A DNA stretch of 64,000 nucleotides. Source: Thermoanaerobaculia bacterium. GTDB taxonomy: Bacteria; Acidobacteriota; Thermoanaerobaculia; Multivoradales; J023. Made by a program: the position numbers and the translations under genes. Shown one piece after another: positions 17,763-25,926 of this stretch (its first letter is position 1; each line of letters starts with the position of its first letter). The DNA is taken from the NCBI GenBank assembly GCA_030431255.1, contig JAUIJL010000004.1, positions 186,001-250,000 of the forward strand, read 5' to 3'. Under the pieces are notes generated by a model that was not told the origin of the DNA, ran no database searches, and was given only the letters and a program-made list of their open reading frames with translations.

Positions 17763-18652
17763 GACACCTCCGGCTCAGCCAAACCTAGCGAGTCTGCAGC
17801 CGTCAGCTCATCGATCGCCTGCCGCAGATCCGTCCCGTGCCGCCGGCGCTCGAATTCGAAATAAAGCATGCCGTAGCCGAAGGTCCAAAAAAACAAAGCG
17901 ACCGAGGACGCCAAGGTCGACAGCATTTGGGTCGGCACTTGGAGCCAGACTGAAGACGCCAAACCCTCCAGCTCCTCAGCTCCACCTCCGGCCGCCTCGC
18001 GCAACATCACATATTGCTGCAAGAGCGCCAAGGGAGCTTGCACCAGACCAGTCACCGCGGTGTGGATCAACCAGCCCGCCAGCATCAGCGCGCTGACCTG
18101 CAAGAAGTTGCTGTCGGCCATGCGGCCCGTGCCGTTCCACCAGGTCATTTGAGCGCTGCGTCGGATGGCGTCCGAGCCGTATTTCTCCTCGATGATCATC
18201 ACCGGCAGAGTCAAACTCAGCAGCGGCCACACCAGCAACGCCGGCACCAAACACATGACGAAGCTGATGGCGTAGAGAATAGTGCTCAGCAGAAGCGTCC
18301 AAAGCACCCGTCCCCGAAAGGACACTCGCCAGGCACGACCCATGTCGACCCCACGACCGCTCAGCGCGTCCATGGAAGCCACCGACAAAGCCGTGAACGC
18401 CAACATATTGACGATTGCGAAGACCAGGACCGCCAGAAACATGCCTGTCATGACCAGAAAAACCGCTGGGCTCGAGGGCGACGAGACCTGTGAAAACCTC
18501 GTCATCCATACGATTTGGACCAGCGCATAAACACCCCCGGCCAAGGTCAAGGTGATGCCGATCGACGGGAAGATTCGACGGAAATCCAGCCGTGCTCGAG
18601 GAACGATCTGATCCAACAAGCGACGAAACGGTGTCAGCTCATAAGTGGTCAA
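17759..18652 (-). CDS. polytopic membrane protein of unknown family
   Basis: 297 residues with about six hydrophobic helices (around residues 30-50, 65-95, 115-150, 185-205 and 245-265) and short cytoplasmic ends. The middle has D-M-G-R-A-W-R-V-S-F-R-G-R-V-L-W, an amphipathic linker between helices that recalls DUF975/glycerophosphodiester-phosphodiesterase-type membrane domains, but I cannot assign it. It overlaps DUF4129 downstream by 4 bp and the SpoIIM-like gene upstream by 14 bp, so it is made with the operon and probably works in the same membrane complex. Confidence 0.7.
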   Translation of the reverse strand: MTTYELTPFRRLLDQIVPRARLDFRRIFPSIGITLTLAGGVYALVQIVWMTRFSQVSSPSSPAVFLVMTGMFLAVLVFAIVNMLAFTALSVASMDALSGRGVDMGRAWRVSFRGRVLWTLLLSTILYAISFVMCLVPALLVWPLLSLTLPVMIIEEKYGSDAIRRSAQMTWWNGTGRMADSNFLQVSALMLAGWLIHTAVTGLVQAPLALLQQYVMLREAAGGGAEELEGLASSVWLQVPTQMLSTLASSVALFFWTFGYGMLYFEFERRRHGTDLRQAIDELTAADSLGLAEPEVS

Positions 18653-19610
18653 CGATTTCCTCCCGTCGAGAGCTCAAACACCACAGGATGAAAACCAGCT
18701 CCAAAAGCACGCCGACTCCCCATTTGGTCACGGGATTGAGCAGGGTGGAAGGGGAGACGAAGCCCTCGACGAAACCGAGGACCAGAATCCACGGCAAACA
18801 GCCCATCAGGACCACCAAGCTCTCCTTGCCCGCTTCCCGCAGGGCCACGGAGCGGGGAACGTCCGTGGCCCGCACCATCGCCGCTCCCATGTGCAGACCC
18901 GCCGCCGCCGATACCAAGATCATGGTGATTTCCAACGGGCCGTGGGCGCCGATGAACTCCAAGAGCGCATGGGACATGGAGTAGTGGGCGGTGAGCGCCA
19001 GCACCGAGCCGAGCATCAATCCATTGACGCAGATCACCCACAGGCTTCCCAGACCGGCGAGCACCCCGCCGGCCCAGGCCGTGATGGCCACGGAGAGGTT
19101 GTTGGTGGCGATTTGGCTGGAGGCCACCGCCCCCGGGGTGACGGCAAAGATCGACTCGGTCCAAAGCTCGCCCCGCTCCAGGCCGTCGATGACCGCGGGT
19201 GACATGAAATACAAACCCATGGTCGGCTCCACGGCGGCGAGGGCAAAGCCGAAAAGTGCCAGCACGGTAAAGAGAGCCGTGGTCGCCGCTAGGGCCGGTT
19301 TCAGGGCCTGGATGGTGTGCGGGAACGTGCGCAGCACAAAACGGCTGAGACTCGGCAGCCGGGCCCCGGAATCCCGCTGCAAAAAATGGGTGGCTTCGAG
19401 CACCAGATGCCGGAGACGACGGGCCACGGCGGTACCGGCAAAGCGAGACGACGCCAGGGAGTAGTCGTGTAGCACCTGCCGATAGATCACCGCCATCTCT
19501 TCCAATTGCTCATAGCTGAGGCTCTTGGGGTTCCGACGGGCCTCTGCCAACAGACCTTCCAAGCGGTCCCAAATGGGCCGACGAAGGTCCTGAAAGCTCT
19601 GATATCTCAT
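18639..19610 (-). CDS. SpoIIM-like (DUF95) membrane protein
   Basis: 323 residues. A soluble N-terminal helical part (R-R-P-I-W-D-R-L-E-G-L-L-A and Y-R-Q-V-L-H-D-Y-S-L-A) precedes five or so membrane segments, with I-C-V-N-G-L-M-L-G and E-F-I-G-A-H-G-P-L-E-I-T near residues 215-240. The H-G-x-x-E-I element is the hallmark of the stage II sporulation protein M/DUF95 family. In non-sporulating bacteria these proteins occur with RDD and MoxR genes, as here; the role is unknown. The gene lies 55 bp downstream of the RDD gene. Confidence 0.85.
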   Translation of the reverse strand: MRYQSFQDLRRPIWDRLEGLLAEARRNPKSLSYEQLEEMAVIYRQVLHDYSLASSRFAGTAVARRLRHLVLEATHFLQRDSGARLPSLSRFVLRTFPHTIQALKPALAATTALFTVLALFGFALAAVEPTMGLYFMSPAVIDGLERGELWTESIFAVTPGAVASSQIATNNLSVAITAWAGGVLAGLGSLWVICVNGLMLGSVLALTAHYSMSHALLEFIGAHGPLEITMILVSAAAGLHMGAAMVRATDVPRSVALREAGKESLVVLMGCLPWILVLGFVEGFVSPSTLLNPVTKWGVGVLLELVFILWCLSSRREEIVDHL

Positions 19611-19665
19611 CGTAGATCCCTCGACCCGCGGCGTGCCGAGGTGAGCTGCCCGCCCAAACCGACTC

Positions 19666-20505
19666 TCACGATTCGGATGCTTTCAAGTCTTTGACCGCCA
19701 GCAGGGCACACAGTCGATGGAGATTCGGAGGCACCGCCCGAGGCGGCAAAGGCTCCGCCTCAGCGAGCTCGGGAGGCAGGGGCTCCGCTCGGCGGAAAAA
19801 CTCGGGATCCTTGCGCTCGATCCAAGTCACCAATCGACCGGCCAGATCCTGGGCCACGCTGCTCTCCATGCGCACCGCCCGCCGCAGGAAGCTCTCCACC
19901 ACCATGACCTCGCGCGAGGTCCAAAAGTCCGGCACGCGGCCCAATTGAAAAGAATCCGCCGGCAGCGGCTCGGCTCGGTGCACCACCAGGGTCGAGGCCA
20001 ACATGTCACCGAGGCGCCGGCTCCGGGGGTCGATCACCATGAAAAATACGCCGAAGAGGTAGTCGACCGATCGGAGAAGGTTGCGGATCACGATGGCACC
20101 GATCGAAGGCCGGCCTCCGAGGTGGGAGACGGTTTGGATCGACAACAGCGATTTACCCGGTGTTCTGCCGCCCATCAGGATCTCGCAGACGGAAAAATAG
20201 CCCCATTGCAGCAGAAACATGCCCAATAAACCGACCGCCCAAAACCATGGAGAGCTCGGATCGTCGGCGAAATTCGTCAACACGACGATCAGCAACCACC
20301 AAGAGGTCGTCAGAGCCACCAGCACCAGGGAGTCGAAAAATATCGCCAAGGAACGGGTTCCCACACCCGCGAGGTGCAGGTCCAAGGGCACATTGTCCAG
20401 CCCAAGAATCGCCGCAGGATCCGATGCCGGCTCGGCCGGATTCGATTCCCTCGGCCTCGGATCCATGGCGGACCCAGATTTGGCGCGGTTCTCAAACATC
20501 GACAC
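19666..20505 (-). CDS. RDD family membrane protein
   Basis: 279 residues from GTG 20505, with GGGAGG 5 bases upstream (an ATG two codons later is possible). The RDD core is present: G-V-G-T-R-S-L-A-I-F-F-D-S-L (the Arg-Asp positions), two helices, then M-G-G-R-T-P-G-K-S-L-L-S-I, and I-D-P-R-S-R-R-L-G-D-M-L-A-S-T. The C-terminal about 90 residues are soluble and charged. RDD proteins are small transport-like membrane proteins of uncertain role. This one opens the conserved membrane/MoxR gene set and lies 60 bp downstream of pcm. Confidence 0.85.
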   Translation of the reverse strand: MSMFENRAKSGSAMDPRPRESNPAEPASDPAAILGLDNVPLDLHLAGVGTRSLAIFFDSLVLVALTTSWWLLIVVLTNFADDPSSPWFWAVGLLGMFLLQWGYFSVCEILMGGRTPGKSLLSIQTVSHLGGRPSIGAIVIRNLLRSVDYLFGVFFMVIDPRSRRLGDMLASTLVVHRAEPLPADSFQLGRVPDFWTSREVMVVESFLRRAVRMESSVAQDLAGRLVTWIERKDPEFFRRAEPLPPELAEAEPLPPRAVPPNLHRLCALLAVKDLKASES

Positions 20506-20565
20506 GTAGACCTCCCGACACGGAGGATACTACGGACGACACGTGGAAGGATTCGGGGACCCGAC

Positions 20566-21432
20566 TCAGTCGCCGGGCTCGCGGGTGACCTCTCCGGTCA
20601 TCGGGGTCAAGCTGATCAGGCTGACGCGTTTGCTCTCGCGGCTGTTCTTGCCCGTTCGGGTGATGACCTTGAGATCTTGATGCAGCTGATAGCCGACGGC
20701 GATCACCATGCGTCCGCCGATTTTCAGCTGTTGGAAGAGGGGCTCCGGCACGCGCTGGGGGGCGGCGGTGAGCAGGATGGCATCGAAAGGCGCCGCCTCC
20801 GGCCAACCGCGGTAACCGTCGCCGATTCTCACCTCGACGTTGTCGTAACCCAGCTCGCCCAGCTTTTTGCGGGCGTTTTCGCCCAGCTCACGGTCGATCT
20901 CCACCGTGTAGACCTTGTCGGCCAATCGCGACAGCAGGGCGGCGTCGTAACCGGAGCCGGTGCCGATTTCGAGCACGGTCTCGTCGCCGTCGAGATTCAA
21001 CAAGGAAATCATGCGGGCCGACACATAGGCCTGGGAGAGATTCTGCCCCGGAGCAAAGCTCACCGGCGCGTCTTCGTAGGCCAAACGGCCGACACTTTCC
21101 GGCACAAAACGGTGACGCGGCACCTCTTCCAAGGCCGAAAGCATGTCCCGCTCGGTGATTCCCCGTTGACGGATCTGGGTCTCCACCATCTCGCGACGCA
21201 GGCTGAAGTAGACATCCGAATCTTTGCTCGGAGTCTGGGCCTCAGTGGCTCCGGCCATCATCACCAAAGAGCCGGAGGCGATCATCATGGCGCAGAGGAC
21301 CGCCAAACGAAGCGGCTCGAAGCGGCCCCGGCGTCCCCTGGGTCCGACTCCACCGTCCACCTCGGCGGACACACCGCGGGCGCTGTTTTCGGCGATTTCC
21401 GGGTTCAGATGGGATGTGGCGGGTGCTTTCAT
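20566..21432 (-). CDS. pcm: protein-L-isoaspartate O-methyltransferase, exported form
   Basis: 288 residues from ATG 21432. TTG 21450 is an alternative with a better-placed AGGAGG. The enzyme repairs isoaspartyl residues by SAM-dependent methylation. Motifs seen: V-P-R-H-R-F-V-P, Q-N-L-S-Q-A-Y-V-S-A, SAM loop E-I-G-T-G-S-G-Y-D-A-A, V-Y-T-V-E-I-D, and L-T-A-A-P-Q-R-V-P. Unusually for a cytosolic repair enzyme, the N-terminus has a basic stretch followed by a hydrophobic helix (about residues 46-64) ending G-A-T-E-A-Q, so an exported or anchored location is likely. Gene order suggests co-transcription with RDD downstream. Confidence 0.9.
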   Translation of the reverse strand: MKAPATSHLNPEIAENSARGVSAEVDGGVGPRGRRGRFEPLRLAVLCAMMIASGSLVMMAGATEAQTPSKDSDVYFSLRREMVETQIRQRGITERDMLSALEEVPRHRFVPESVGRLAYEDAPVSFAPGQNLSQAYVSARMISLLNLDGDETVLEIGTGSGYDAALLSRLADKVYTVEIDRELGENARKKLGELGYDNVEVRIGDGYRGWPEAAPFDAILLTAAPQRVPEPLFQQLKIGGRMVIAVGYQLHQDLKVITRTGKNSRESKRVSLISLTPMTGEVTREPGD

Positions 21433-21582
21433 GGTCAAGTCTCGCTGCAACGCAGACACCTCCTCATTGTGACAGGGGGGCTGCCGACCTGACAAGACAC
21501 CTTGCAAGACGTAAGCCGGCTTCGGTGATCACCGGCCGCCTTCGAGGGTCACGTGGCCTGAAAAACCACGTAAGATTCAACC

Positions 21583-23046
21583 ATGAGCCATCAACCCAGG
21601 GATTCAGAGACAGCCGACATCGACTTCGAGATGGACCCCGAGAAGTTCCGCGAGCTGGGTTACCGATTGGTGGATGCGATGACCGAGCATCTGCGCGCGG
21701 AATCCCGGAATCCCGTGTTGTCACCGGTCAGCGGTGAGCAGAGCCGCAAGGCCTTCGATCAACCGGCTCCCCAGAGCGGACGGTCCGCGGACGAGGTCTT
21801 CGATGAGGCCATCGCCGCCCTCGGATCCTTTTCGCGCCGCAACGGCCATCCGCGATTCTTCGGCTATGTTTGCGCCTCCGCGGATCCCGTCGGCATCTTG
21901 GCGGATTTCGTGGCTTCGGCCTCCAACCAAATCCTCACCGCTTGGCGATCGGCACCCGGAGCGGTGGAGATGGAGCGTCAAGTCGTGCGTTGGCTCGACG
22001 AGCTGTTGGGATTTCAAGGCCAGGGCCATGGGCTCTTGGTGTCGGGAGGCAGCGCCGCCAACGCCCACGGTCTGGCCTGCGCCGTGGCCGCCGCCCGCGA
22101 AGCGGCGCCTGATCGGGAGCTGACCCTCTACCTTTCCCAAGAGGCCCACCTCTCCCTGCATCAAGCCGCCAAATCCCTGGGTATCGCCGATCACCGCCTT
22201 CGCCGGCTGCCGGTCGACCCGGATCGACGTTTGGTGGTCGCGGACCTGGAGCGAGCCTTGACCGACGACTTGGCGCAAGGACTCCGACCCGCCTGCGTCT
22301 GCGCCTCGGCCGGCACCGCCAACACCGGCGCCGTCGACCCCCTGGAAGCCATCGCCGGCGTCTGCCGGCGATTCAAGGTCTGGTTTCACATCGACGGTGC
22401 CTACGGCGCGCCCGCCGCCCTCACCGAATCCCACGGCCACCTGAAGAGAGGTTTTGCCCGGGCGGACTCCCTCTCCGTCGATCCCCACAAATGGCTCTTC
22501 GCCCCCTTCGACGTGGGCTGCAGCCTGGTTCGCGATCCCCAAGCCTCGCACCGAGCCTTCTCGAGGAGCAGCGAATACATCCGGGTCGAAAACCAAAACG
22601 AAAACGAACAATTCGCCTTCTTCGACCACGGCCCCGAGCTCTCCCGCCGCTTCCGCGCCCTCAAAGTCTGGGCCATCCTCAACGTGCACGGCGCCCAAGG
22701 GTTGGGCAAAGAGATCCAACGTCAGATCGACCTGCGTCGCTACCTCGATCAACGCATCGCCGAAACCCCGGAGCTCGAAGCCCTGGGCTCCGACCTCAGC
22801 ATCTCCTGCTTCCGCTATCGGCCCACGGCTGAGCCCAACGACGAGATGCTCAACCCCCTCAACCGCCACATCCTCGAAACCCTCGTCACCGAAGGAAGCT
22901 TCTTGCTCTCCCCCACCACCCTCGACGGCAAATACAGCTTGCGCATCTGCATCGTCAACTTCCGCACCCAGCGGTCGGATATGGATCTGCTAGTCGAGGA
23001 GGTGCTGAGATTGGGAAGAGGTTGGGCAGATCGATTCCCGGGGTAG
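21583..23046 (+). CDS. PLP-dependent group II amino acid decarboxylase
   Basis: 487 residues of the aromatic-L-amino-acid/tyrosine/glutamate decarboxylase family. Schiff-base Lys303 lies in V-D-P-H-K-W. F-H-I-D-G-A-Y-G-A (about 267-275) holds the PLP pyridine Asp, and G-G-S-A-A-N-A (about 157-163) the phosphate site. N-terminal L-G-Y-R-L-V-D-A and H-P-R-F-F-G-Y are typical of the aromatic decarboxylase branch. Substrate cannot be fixed from sequence alone. The last codon and stop lie inside the left arm of the inverted-repeat element at 23040-23169. Convergent with the hydroxyproline operon. Confidence 0.88.
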   Translation: MSHQPRDSETADIDFEMDPEKFRELGYRLVDAMTEHLRAESRNPVLSPVSGEQSRKAFDQPAPQSGRSADEVFDEAIAALGSFSRRNGHPRFFGYVCASADPVGILADFVASASNQILTAWRSAPGAVEMERQVVRWLDELLGFQGQGHGLLVSGGSAANAHGLACAVAAAREAAPDRELTLYLSQEAHLSLHQAAKSLGIADHRLRRLPVDPDRRLVVADLERALTDDLAQGLRPACVCASAGTANTGAVDPLEAIAGVCRRFKVWFHIDGAYGAPAALTESHGHLKRGFARADSLSVDPHKWLFAPFDVGCSLVRDPQASHRAFSRSSEYIRVENQNENEQFAFFDHGPELSRRFRALKVWAILNVHGAQGLGKEIQRQIDLRRYLDQRIAETPELEALGSDLSISCFRYRPTAEPNDEMLNPLNRHILETLVTEGSFLLSPTTLDGKYSLRICIVNFRTQRSDMDLLVEEVLRLGRGWADRFPG

Positions 23047-23169
23047 CTGCGCAACCCCGGGCTGAGGAAAACAACCGCTTCGCGGTAGCAGATGATCAAC
23101 GGATCACCTATTGCAGGAGCGTACGCCGGAGGCGTTCCTACCATTAGCCTGGGGTTGCGCAGCTACCCC
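23040..23169. repeat. 130-bp inverted-repeat (MITE-like) element
   Basis: Left arm 23040-23063 and right arm 23146-23169 are 24-bp inverted repeats with one mismatch (GGGGTAGCTGCGCAACCCCG..). The 82-bp interior has its own small inverted repeats (CCGCTTCGCGG; GTACGCC-GGAGGCGTTCC). There is no open frame of note. The element sits exactly between two convergent genes and supplies the stop codon of the decarboxylase. It has the look of a non-autonomous terminal-inverted-repeat element and could double as a bidirectional terminator. No target-site duplication is obvious, and no second copy is visible in the window. Confidence 0.75.
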
Positions 23170-23192
23170 AGGGCGACAATCGAAAACGCACC

Positions 23193-24104
23193 CTAAGCCG
23201 CGACGACGGCGGGCCGACGGGCCAGGGACTCCCGAATGGTTTCCCAGGCTTGCTCGCGGGCGACGCCTTCGAGGGGTTTTCTCGGGGCGCGGACGTTTTC
23301 GTTGCCCATGCCGACTTCTTGTTGCACCATTTTGATCAGCTGCACGAATTCCGGCACCGTGTCGAGGCGCAGGAGGGGCAGGAACCAGCTGTAGAGCTCG
23401 AAGGCTTCTTGGGTTTTACCCGCGATCGCCAGGTCGAAGAGCTCGACGGATTCCCGCGGCAGGGCGTTGACCAAACCGGCGATCCAACCCACGGCGCCGC
23501 ATTGGATGGCTTCGAAGATCACGTCGTCGAGGCCGGCGAAGAGGGCGAGGCGATCTCCCACCAGGGCGCGGATGGCGGTGATGCGACGGGCGTCGCCGCT
23601 GGATTCTTTGACCGCGCGCAGGTTTTCGTGTTTGGCCGCCAGCTCTTGGATCACCTCCGGGGAGACGTCGGTGCCGTAGGCGATGGGGTTGTTGTAGAGC
23701 ATGCAGGAGAGATCGGTGGCAGCAAAAACCGCTTCGAAGTGAGCTTGCATCTCGCTGAAGGGGCCTTTGTGCACGTAGGGCGGCAGGACCATTAAACCTT
23801 TACAACCCACCCGCTCGGCGTCGCGCGCCAGGCGCACGGCGGCGGCGGTCGACAGGGCGGCGACTCCGGGGATGACCGGCACGCGATCACCCACCGCTTC
23901 GACGCAGGTGGAGAGGATCGCCACTTTTTCGTCGTGCTCGAGGGTCGCGCCTTCGCCCAAGGAGCCCAGGGCGACGATGCCGTTGCAGCCGTTGTCGATC
24001 AACCAACGGCAATGTTTGGCCAAGAAATCGTGGTCGACGGTTTGGTCCTCGTGCAAAGGTGTGGTGATGGCGGGGATAACCCCTTTCCAAGACATTTCGG
24101 TCAT
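23193..24104 (-). CDS. DHDPS-family deaminase, probably 1-pyrroline-4-hydroxy-2-carboxylate deaminase
   Basis: 303 residues of the dihydrodipicolinate synthase/N-acetylneuraminate lyase superfamily. Schiff-base Lys166 lies in A-V-K-E-S-S-G-D, the proton-relay Tyr137 in M-L-Y-N-N-P, and the carboxylate-binding loop is G-S-L-G-E-G-A-T-L. A DapA role is possible on sequence alone, but the gene ends an operon with 4-hydroxyproline epimerase and a D-hydroxyproline dehydrogenase. The expected third enzyme of that pathway is exactly this family: it deaminates and dehydrates pyrroline-hydroxycarboxylate to 2-oxoglutarate semialdehyde. Start ATG has AGGAG 6 bases upstream and follows the previous gene by 3 bp. 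Confidence 0.85.
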   Translation of the reverse strand: MTEMSWKGVIPAITTPLHEDQTVDHDFLAKHCRWLIDNGCNGIVALGSLGEGATLEHDEKVAILSTCVEAVGDRVPVIPGVAALSTAAAVRLARDAERVGCKGLMVLPPYVHKGPFSEMQAHFEAVFAATDLSCMLYNNPIAYGTDVSPEVIQELAAKHENLRAVKESSGDARRITAIRALVGDRLALFAGLDDVIFEAIQCGAVGWIAGLVNALPRESVELFDLAIAGKTQEAFELYSWFLPLLRLDTVPEFVQLIKMVQQEVGMGNENVRAPRKPLEGVAREQAWETIRESLARRPAVVAA

Positions 24105-24107
24105 GAC

Positions 24108-25628
24108 TCACTCCTCAGGGGCATCTTCCGATGCCGGGGTTCTCTCCGAAGCGCCGGTCGGCGCCAAGGTATTTAAAGTGACGGGGAAGAAGGGTGGCCT
24201 CGGCGTTTCCGGCCGAAAACCCTTGAGAAATTCCAAGGCCCCGCCGCACACGCGACCCTGGCAGGGCCCCATGCCGCAGCGGGTTTTGAGCTTGCAGTCG
24301 CGGACGTCGTCGAACTCGCGCACGCGACCCCAGGTGACGTCCTCGCAACGACACACGATCGTGTCGGTTTCGGGCAGCGACCGCAGCTCCGATCGCAGAC
24401 GAAAAGCTTTTTCCAAAACGGCGACGAAGCGCTGCTCCCGCCGTCGGCGCCGGCTCAGGGATCTGACCTCCTCACTGCGCCCCACGGCTGCCAGGCCGGC
24501 AATGCGACCCTGGAGCAAGGCATTGTCGAGGCCGCCGATGCCCGTGGGCTCACCCGCGCAATAGACGCCGTCGACGATCGTCTGCTGGCGATCGTCCACC
24601 ACCACCCGGCCGTCCACCACGTCGCAACTCAGGGCCTGGGCGAGGGCGACGTTGGGCCTGAGACCGAAACCGCAAGCGAGCAAATCGCATTCGACGACAT
24701 TCGCCTCACCCAGAGGATTGACCAGCACCACACGCTCCAGCTGACCCTCGCCTTCGGCCCGCGCCGGCCAGGTGGCGAAACGGTAGGGCACGTTCCAAAG
24801 GCTTTGAGCGAAACCCAGGGCCTGGAGCCCCTTGGACGGGCTGCGCCACATGGATCGACCGAAGGTCATCACGGAGCTGAAGTCGGCTTGCTCCGCCAGG
24901 GCCACCACCCGTCCACCGCGCCGACGGACCAAGTCTGTGACCGCCAAGAGCAACGGTCCTGTGCCGGCGATGACGATCCTCAGACCGCGGACGTCCAAGC
25001 CGCCTTTGACCAGGGCTTGAAGAGCCCCGGCACCGAGCACCCCCGGAAGGGTCCAACCTGGGAAGGGCAAGAATCTTTCGGTGGCGCCGGTGGCGACGAT
25101 CAGTCGATGGTACGCCAGCTCCGACGTGCCCTCGGCGTCGGCCACCACGAGCCGCCCTGGCGAAGGCGTATCGATGACCGTGGCCGGGCACCTGCGCTCG
25201 ACCCCGAGCTGATCGAGCCGGCGTAACCACTTGCGGGCGCCGACGGCGGGCTCTGGTGCCGCTCCTTGACGCCAGATCTGGCCGCCCAAAGCGGGGTTGT
25301 CGTCGATCAGGGTCACCCGCGCCGTAGGATCCGCCGAAGCCGCGGTGACCGCCGCGGCTACCCCGGCCGGTCCACCGCCCACCACCACAATGTTGAGACC
25401 GGATTTTGTCTTAAATCGCTCGCCGGCAGGTCGGCCCAGCGCCCTGCGCGCGTCGCTCCGAAACTCGCGCCGCCGCTGATTCGTCGTTGCAAGTTGCTGA
25501 TGTGTAGGAAGCTCAGCCGATTCATATGCTGTACCGCTCAGACAGTCTCCGCTTTCCGTGCTCGGGTCGCTGGGCCTCCCAGATCCTCGAGGTTGTTGCT
25601 CACTGCGATCCAGATCGGGCTCAGACAT
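24108..25628 (-). CDS. FAD/NAD(P)-binding oxidoreductase subunit with BFD-like [2Fe-2S] C-terminus
   Basis: 506 residues resembling HcnB/OoxA-type subunits. A disordered, charged N-terminal extension of about 75 residues precedes the dinucleotide-binding G-G-G-P-A-G at 84-89. The second nucleotide fold lies near residues 215-245 (G-T-G-P-L-L-L). The C-terminal cysteines C-R-C-E and C-G-M-G-P-C-Q-G-R-V-C match the BFD-like [2Fe-2S] module that precedes CGMGPCQG in opine, cyanide and D-hydroxyproline oxidases. With the following 2Fe-2S and FAD subunits it should make a heteromeric D-hydroxyproline dehydrogenase. The start has GGAGGG 7 bases upstream and overlaps the small subunit by 8 bp. Confidence 0.87.
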   Translation of the reverse strand: MSEPDLDRSEQQPRGSGRPSDPSTESGDCLSGTAYESAELPTHQQLATTNQRRREFRSDARRALGRPAGERFKTKSGLNIVVVGGGPAGVAAAVTAASADPTARVTLIDDNPALGGQIWRQGAAPEPAVGARKWLRRLDQLGVERRCPATVIDTPSPGRLVVADAEGTSELAYHRLIVATGATERFLPFPGWTLPGVLGAGALQALVKGGLDVRGLRIVIAGTGPLLLAVTDLVRRRGGRVVALAEQADFSSVMTFGRSMWRSPSKGLQALGFAQSLWNVPYRFATWPARAEGEGQLERVVLVNPLGEANVVECDLLACGFGLRPNVALAQALSCDVVDGRVVVDDRQQTIVDGVYCAGEPTGIGGLDNALLQGRIAGLAAVGRSEEVRSLSRRRRREQRFVAVLEKAFRLRSELRSLPETDTIVCRCEDVTWGRVREFDDVRDCKLKTRCGMGPCQGRVCGGALEFLKGFRPETPRPPFFPVTLNTLAPTGASERTPASEDAPEE

Positions 25629-25926
25629 CGCGGGTCCCTCCAGCCGGTTCCGTGCACTCGCTCTCGGTGGCGGTCTCGATGCACATACCTTGCACGCAGG
25701 GCAACAAACAGGAGCGCCGGCCGGGCTGGCCGTCGATGGTCAGGCGGCACTCGTAGCAGATCCCCATGCCACAGAGGGGCCCGCGACCGGCGCCGGCCAC
25801 GCCGACTCGAAATCGACGGATGCCGTGATTCCACACCGCAACGGCCACGGTGGTGCCGACGGCGACCGTCACCGGCCGGCCGTCGATGGAAATCCGCACG
25901 GTGTTTTGTGCTCGTGCGTCACCCAT
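25621..25926 (-). CDS. small [2Fe-2S] ferredoxin-like subunit
   Basis: 101 residues, HcnA/OoxB-like. Plant-type ferredoxin cysteines are Cys52-x4-Cys57-x2-Cys60-x12-Cys73 in G-P-L-C-G-M-G-I-C-Y-E-C and R-S-C-L-L-P. It carries electrons between the two flavin subunits encoded on either side. It overlaps both neighbours by 8 bp, so the three are made in step. Extra cysteines at 77 and 82 (P-C-V-Q-G-M-C) lie beyond the usual four ligands. Confidence 0.88.
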   Translation of the reverse strand: MGDARAQNTVRISIDGRPVTVAVGTTVAVAVWNHGIRRFRVGVAGAGRGPLCGMGICYECRLTIDGQPGRRSCLLPCVQGMCIETATESECTEPAGGTRDV

